From Vicugna pacos (taxonomy: Eukaryota; Chordata; Mammalia; Artiodactyla; Camelidae): 64,000 bases of DNA. The notes below the pieces were generated by a model. The model did not search any database. It worked only from the letters and a program-made list of their open reading frames with translations, and was not told the origin of the DNA. Below, one piece after another: positions 58,600-64,000 of this stretch. The first letter of the stretch is position 1; each line of letters begins with the position of its first letter. The DNA lies in assembly GCF_048564905.1 (NCBI RefSeq), contig NC_133014.1, positions 14,207,136 to 14,271,135 on the forward strand. The letters run 5' to 3'. The position numbers were made by a program, and so were the translations under genes.

Positions 58600-59535
58600 A
58601 GCACGTTCTTACTGACAGTCAAGAATGTGTACACGCATAACGCATGATGAGGAGCACGCAGCCACATACCTGAACCCCTGGGGCGCCACGGGTCGGTGCA
58701 CCGGCCCCGCCTCCGTGTGACAGCGCAGGAGGGCCTGTGTGTGCCAGAGGCGGGGGTCCACAGAGTCCAGAGAGAGCACATCCGTCCTCTCTGCACCACT
58801 TCGGGGTCATAAGCCATGAAGTTGCAAGGCCGCTGGGTGTGGACCCTGCTTTGGCCCCATCTCCCCACAGCGGTGACGGCTACCGCCGGCCCCGCCTCTC
58901 TTCTCGCGAGAACACGCCAACAGCGGGGCCAAGCAGGGACGGCGTCTGCGGCGTGGGGTCCAGCGGCTCCCATCATGCACATCGGCAGTGGTGCTTTTTC
59001 ATGGGCGCCCCAGGCTGCTCTGTGCTGCACACCCCGCAGCCAGAGCTCACCCCGCCCGCCAGTGCCCCGAGGCTGCCTCTGCCTGGGCTCCTCCGCGATC
59101 TCCAGCAGCCAGTCCTGGCCCCTCCCTGCCGCCTGGGGCCTAGGGCCGGGCATCGCAGGGCCCTCCGTGCCTGCTTCTCTTATTCTCTCCGCCAAGCAGC
59201 TGCCACTTGCTCCTCCGAGCCTCAGAAGCTCCACTGCTGTCCCTGCTGACCTCCCGGCTGAAGAGGGGGCGTCCCAGTGTGAGGGTGCCTTTCCTCCTAT
59301 GCCACTCCCTCCCTGCAGGACCGGCGCTGCACCAAATTTAGTTTTTTCTTTTTTCTTTTTTTCCTCTTAGTGGATTTTGTGAGAATCCTCCTGCATTTCA
59401 AAGGGAGAGGCACTCTGCCAGAGTTCAGCAGGCGTTCTGTGCAATTCAGTGGGTTTGTAGAGGTAATTCACGGTGTATTTGTGGGAGAGGGCGAGCTGTG
59501 GGTCTCCTTACTCCATCATCTTGGCAACTCCCTCA
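58600..59535 (-). mobile_element. Isolated L1 5' UTR, near-complete promoter end
   Basis: On the minus strand the 5' end at about 59533 reads GAGTTGCCAAGATGATGGAG then TAAGGAGACCCACAGCTCGC, the start of laurasiatherian L1 5' UTRs with a YY1-like CCAAGATG. It continues CpG-rich through CTGGAGATCGCGGAGGAGCC and CCCGCTGTTGGCGTGTTCTC. ORF1 and ORF2 are missing. The 213-codon minus frame and the plus frames here are by-products of GC content. Confidence 0.75.
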
Positions 59536-61245
59536 GTTTCTCTTCTCTTTCTTGATCTAGGAGACTTTTACTTATTTCTTCTTTCTTTCCTTTTTTTCTC
59601 TTGTATTACATTGACATTTTTGAAGAAATCAAGCCAGTTGGTTTTTAGAAGTCCCTCAGTTTGCATTTGTCCGTGTTCCTCATGGTTAGATACAAGCTGA
59701 ACGCTGTGGTGGTCATGTTCCCCAGGCAATGCGTTTTCCCTCTAGGTGACATACTGGAATGTACATGATGTCATTTTTACGCATTATCGATGACCTTTGA
59801 ATCACTTGGTTAAGATGATAGCCATCTGCTTTCTCTAATGTGAGGAGAACATTAGTATCCATGTAATTAGCCAGTTTTCTGTAGAACGTCTGGATTTTTT
59901 TACAATGAGAACATCAACAGGACAACATGAATCAATGTACACCTCATGGTTAAAATAGTTAAACACACAAACACACAGGAATAGATGAAATAGGTCAATA
60001 CGGAGAAAATGAGAAAGGTCGCCTAAGATCTTTCTATGGAAGAGTTTTGAAAATTACTATCGATTCCTATAGATATTTGACTTTTTCTTTTGTAGTGAAA
60101 AGGTATGTGGAAGCGTTAGAAGTAAATCAGTTATAGCATGGCATAGGATGGTGAGAATATCTGATATTAGGTAATTATTTGCTATTTGGTAATAAAGGAA
60201 GCATAAAGTAATAAGTGCTAATTTGAGAATATCTGCAAGAGATTGGGATGAAATCCGATTTTAGGCTTTCATATAAGTAAACAGTGAATATAGATGCACA
60301 CAGTTTTAAGTCTGTTTAACTCAAAGACCGATGGCACCATTAACATTGTTTTTCAGTCAGTAGGAATGGGATGTAAGAGGAGGATGGTTACTACTCAGGT
60401 TTAATCCAGTTGCATAAGAGATGCGCGATGCCATTTTGCTGAAGACGTAAAAAGTGAGTGATTACTCAGAACTAGAACAACAGAAGGTAGATTTGGATGT
60501 AACTCGAATCAAGATACAACTTGTAACCATGGATGTGATTATGTACTTTGAAGCAAGAATGATTAAAAGGATGAAGGTTCGAGTGCTGGTCTCTGGGCAC
60601 TAATCTTCAGGGCTGCACTCTTTTCCAATGAATTAAGAACGAACGCAAACAGAGCAGGAAAGGAAATCATGCTTAGAGAAAGAGGAAATACCCGATCACG
60701 CTGTAATACCATGGAAACGTAATGAAGAACGTTGGGAAGCCTGACAAGTTATGCAGCTAACTAATCAACTTTTAAATGATGAAAGTAACTAACCAAGAAT
60801 AATTATGGAGAAAACTGAGACAGTTGGGAGATACTGTGGAGTTCTGAGAAGCTATTTCAATAGTGGGAAGGGAAGGAAAAACCAGACTGAGAGATAATAA
60901 GGAGATAATCTGTAGTGCAAAAAACAGGGAGGGTATTGGGGAGGACTATTTATAGTGAAAAAAAAAATTTCAGTTATAACCATCATTTACATTAAAATTC
61001 TATGACTATCGAAAATGTTTAGAACATTCTGGAAATGTATCTTGTTAATTTCTTATTTTATAAAGCTTTCTTTAATCTATAAAGTCTGTACAACAGTATA
61101 GAAAAAAATTGATATGTTGATACCCCCTTGATAGACGTTTATTCAGAGATCAGACATGTTGCCCTTAATACTTTCAGTCCAAAATTTGGGGGCTGGTTCT
61201 CCCTCTTCTTTGTCCAGAGAAGCCCAGATCTTCCCACTGGCTGCC
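59536..61245. other. Unassigned unique DNA
   Basis: Begins with a pyrimidine-rich patch next to the L1 5' end (about 59540-59620). No gene recognised. Confidence 0.45.
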
Positions 61246-61249
61246 CTGC

Positions 61250-61560
61250 CCTGCACAACTACTGCAGTGAGCATAAATGATTATTAAGCCTCTCGCATAC
61301 ATTTATAGTTTGCAATTGCAGGGCGCAATTTGAAGTTCCAGGAAAGAAACACTAATTGTTAATCCGTGTTTATAGAACGTGAAGCTTGGCTGGCAATCTT
61401 CATCTCTGTATGAATGCAGTCTCTTCAAGTTCAGCATTTAATGCACGAATAATGAGGCTCTCTAATTCCCGGGAGCGCTCGGCAAACTTTATCACCATAG
61501 CTCTGAATTTTTAATAACCATTTTCTGTTCTCATATTATCATATTTTTAACAAAGTTTTA
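61250..61560. promoter_or_regulatory. Candidate conserved noncoding element
   Basis: Repeat-free stretch with dense homeodomain-type words: CATAAATGATTATTAAGCC, CACTAATTGTTAATCCG, CGAATAATGAGGC and TCTCTAATTCCCGGG, plus a TTTATAGTTTGCAATTGCAG. This density is typical of deeply conserved developmental enhancers but is not proof. Confidence 0.3.
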
Positions 61561-61905
61561 TTCCCAATTTCTCCACTTTCCCTCTTTGAAAAATTCTGAA
61601 TGTCATTTGAGCATATTTCCAGTAATGAAGGCTTGTGAACATTATTGTGGTTATAAATGGGAGACAATTGTGGGGTTTTTTTTTTCCCCTCCATATCCAG
61701 TGGCAGAATATTTAACTCCTAAAAAAATCTGTGCTGGAAAGTGGAAACCTGTTTCGAAGTTTTACAAACAATGGCTAAGAATGCCAGATAAAACCTAGAA
61801 AAAGACTAATTAATTTAATTATTAGGAAGGGCTAATTAATTTAATTAGAAAGGAGGGCGGCAGGGCTATTTTCTCAAGTGGAGAAATGGCGAGACAGTGT
61901 CCAAA
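61561..61905. other. Unassigned DNA
   Basis: Contains the doubled word GCTAATTAATTTAATTA / CTAATTAATTTAATTATTAGG at 61806-61850, a short direct repeat. No gene recognised. Confidence 0.5.
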
Positions 61906-61907
61906 AC

Positions 61908-62206
61908 AGAAAAAAAAAAATGAAAGAATGAGAGAGAGAGGGAGAGAGGAAGGAAGGAATAAAGGAAGGAAGGAATAAAGGAAGGAAGAAGGGAGAAAGG
62001 AAGGAAAGAAGGGAAGGAAGGAAGAGAGAAAGAGAGAAAGAGGAAGAAAGAAAGAAAGAGAAAGAAAGGAAGAAAGAAAAGGAAAGAAAGAAAGAAAGAA
62101 AGAGAAAGAAAGAAAGAAAGAGAGAAAGAAAGGAAGAAAGAAAGAAAGAAAAGAAAAGAAAAGAAAAGAAAAGAAAAGAAAAGAAAAGAAAAGAAGGAAA
62201 GAAAGA
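61908..62206. repeat. Purine-only (GAAA/GGAA)n tract
   Basis: About 300 bases almost without pyrimidines on the plus strand, with blocks of GGAA, GAAA and finally AAAAG units (62150-62193). The frames read from it on the minus strand are artefacts. Confidence 0.95.
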
Positions 62207-63045
62207 GTCAATCCACAGATCTCTGCTCACACATCGCTTCCAGCCTTGCAGTCACTGACCTCGTCTTTTACAGTGGATACAGTGCACCAATGTGGAAGTG
62301 CAAGGCGTATTCTGGGCTTGCAATCTGCCTTGGGTGGCCACAGGATTTAGTTCTGACAAGTGGCATGAACCAAGAAGCAAACACAACATGATGCCAACGC
62401 GTGCTGCTTGGCCTTTTAGGAATTCCACTTTTCAGTGGTGTTAGAGGCAACCTGGAGTCCTGGATTCAGGTGTCCGGAGGTTGGGGCACTCAGACACAAC
62501 TGTGATCGCATGGAGAGTGATTTGTCAGCTCTGACTGTCAAAGATGGGCGGGGACATTTTAGTCACGGGGCAGTGACAACTTAGTACCCTTGTTCTACTG
62601 GCATGACGTATGCAAATGATATTTTCAAGAAAGGACACCTGAAAGGGAGAGACCCAATTATAAATCATGAAAGGATGAATAACAAGACTGTATATCTTAT
62701 GAGTTTTGGAATCAGCTTACCCTAAAACTGGCTAATAATTAAACAAGCATCAGCTCTCATTATTAATATGTTCAGTCACCAATATCCACCCATATCTCTC
62801 CATATCTTAAACATATTTGATTAAATTGCCTAGGAATTCCTTCCTGTTTTGGATTTTCAATATACAAGCAGAGTAGAAACCATTAGTTGAAAGGGTATCA
62901 GCTGGAAACATATTGATTGAAATTATGAATGTTTCAAACATAAATATTCCAGGTGAATTTTTGTAGGTAGTCAACACTTCATTGTTCCATGAAGTACTGT
63001 CATTTTAAAGTATGCTTTTGCCTTTTGTGAATTTTTCACAATTTG
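62207..63045. other. Unassigned DNA
   Basis: No gene or confident repeat. 62220-62620 is GC-richer than its surroundings. Confidence 0.45.
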
Positions 63046-63047
63046 TA

Positions 63048-63150
63048 TGCATTCATTCATTCACTTTCTCATTTTCTGACCCACATTTATCAAGTACTTT
63101 TTACTTGCTAGATGCTCAAATGATGGACTTTTGCCATAGACACTTGGTAG
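63048..63150 (-). mobile_element. L2-like LINE relic
   Basis: GCATTCATTCATTCACTTTC and CACATTTATCAAGTACTTTT then ACTTGCTAGATGC resemble the L2 antisense end ('attcattcaacaaatatttattgagcacctac'). Confidence 0.5.
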
Positions 63151-63277
63151 AGGTTACAAGCCTTAATTATCAAACCTATTCATGTAAATGAATTATGCTA
63201 TTTTGCTCTTTAAAATATTTATTTCGTTCCGAGTCAGGGATATTTTACCCACTTATATATGTGTTGCCTGTATAATT

Positions 63278-63318
63278 AAGTATATGTGTATATACATATA
63301 TATATATACATATAACTT
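63278..63318. repeat. (TA)n near-palindromic tract
   Basis: AAGTATATGTGTATATACAT continues into TATATATACATATAACTT; the two ends are near reverse complements. Confidence 0.8.
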
Positions 63319-64000
63319 CTAAACTTTTGAGCAACTTTTACAGAATATAATCAATAGCCCACCATGGCTTTATAATGCCACAATTTGATGACTTAGGTCA
63401 CATTCAGAAACAAAACTATAGTGAATAGAATTTGCAACTTCAGCTTGGATTCAGTTTCAGTTTTGCTTTAGTAATATAATGATGTATAAAATTATTAATA
63501 ATAAAAGTATATTTGCCAATAAAATTGGGCATTTTATTAAAGTATAATCTGAAACCATTAAATATTTCACAGTTACTATTCTTTATATTTTATCTATAAC
63601 CAAACACATATATCACTGCCCCATCGATGTCTATAGAGTTTGAATTTCAAGATCTGTTTCAATAGGTAGGTGCTTTCTGTTTTTTTCTGTCTTGGATTTG
63701 CGTAGACTTACTGGTTGCAATTACTGGTAGATATATAGATTGTAAATTATTTAGCGCTCCAGGCAAATTTGAACAGTCATATAATTTTGACCAGTCAATA
63801 AATTTTTAACAATTTGTCTTTCTCATTGTAATTGTATGTGTGTCATCTTATACGTGTGTTCGCTGTTTGTAGGGGAAAGAGCCATTCTGACTTCTAGTTC
63901 GCCATCTGTCTGTCTCATAATTCCCCAAAACCTGACGTGACCTGGACCTTGGAGCCCTTTCCAGAAACTACAGTTGGAGAGAATTTGCCTTTATTTTAAG
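63319..64000. other. Unassigned AT-rich DNA
   Basis: Nothing recognised to the end of the window. Confidence 0.5.

Noticed and set aside
58593-59370. 213-codon minus-strand and 170-184-codon plus-strand frames
   Set aside because: All overlap in one GC-rich L1 5' UTR where stops are rare. No domain seen.
57248-59535. The L1 3' end and the L1 5' UTR as one twin-primed element
   Set aside because: Between them lie about 390 bases of unrelated DNA, and a 5' UTR block is not what should adjoin an ORF2 3' block in twin priming.
61822-62230. Phenylalanine/serine/leucine-rich frames resembling membrane proteins
   Set aside because: Artefacts of the purine tract read on the minus strand.
1-64000. 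CRISPR arrays, bacterial operons, ribosome-binding sites or origins
   Set aside because: The sequence is mammalian in texture and repeat content; no regularly spaced repeats or prokaryotic gene organisation were seen.

Overview
This window reads as an AT-rich, intergenic or deep-intronic piece of a placental mammal genome. I find no intact protein-coding gene, no convincing coding exon, and no tRNA, rRNA or snRNA gene. Nearly all open frames are short and fall in repeats, microsatellites or unique AT-rich DNA. Two short tRNA-derived SINEs (about 8.63-8.76 kb and 21.60-21.73 kb, both minus strand) carry the tail and the tRNA-like A and B boxes I associate with the camelid tRNA-Ala-derived SINE family (vic-1 type). 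Together with laurasiatherian-style L1 5' UTRs they suggest a camelid (alpaca, llama or camel). The host call is an inference from recalled repeat consensus sequences, not from a database search.

Layout. 0-5 kb is mostly unique AT-rich DNA with an L2-like tail. 5.2-6.45 kb holds two fossil class I ERV-type LTR segments. 7.7-9.9 kb is old L1 sequence on the minus strand, split by a SINE. 13-15.2 kb has L2 and MIR relics. 15.6-16.2 kb and 19.4-21.2 kb each show an L1 ORF2 piece followed, on the same strand, by an L1 5' UTR piece. 26.7-27.4 kb contains a MIR relic and a perfect 39-bp inverted repeat. 30.3-32.7 kb has L2 relics, an MLT1-type LTR and a small isolated CpG island. 34.2-38.1 kb is a MIR, a heavily rearranged nested L1 locus and another MLT1-type LTR. 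42.1-44.4 kb has an L1 3' end, a textbook twin-primed L1 with target-site duplications, and a large (CTTT)n tract with a 105-bp tandem duplication. 48.0-51.5 kb has two MIRs, two LTR-like relics and an L2. 56.2-59.5 kb has a 63-bp L1 3'-end insertion, an L2, an L1 3' end and an isolated L1 5' UTR on the minus strand. 61.9-62.2 kb is a long purine-only tract.

How the parts fit. Nothing here forms an operon or pathway. The history is of repeated L1 activity (old L1M types, then younger ones whose 3' ends occur in three places), on a background of ancient MIR/L2 and LTR fossils. The regulatory candidates are the CpG island near 32.4-32.7 kb, the L1 5' UTR promoter remnants, and a few repeat-free stretches rich in homeodomain or POU-type words that could be conserved noncoding elements. 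These last need an alignment to decide.

Limits. Repeat families were recognised by eye and memory. Boundaries are usually good to tens of bases, except where a target-site duplication is given exactly.
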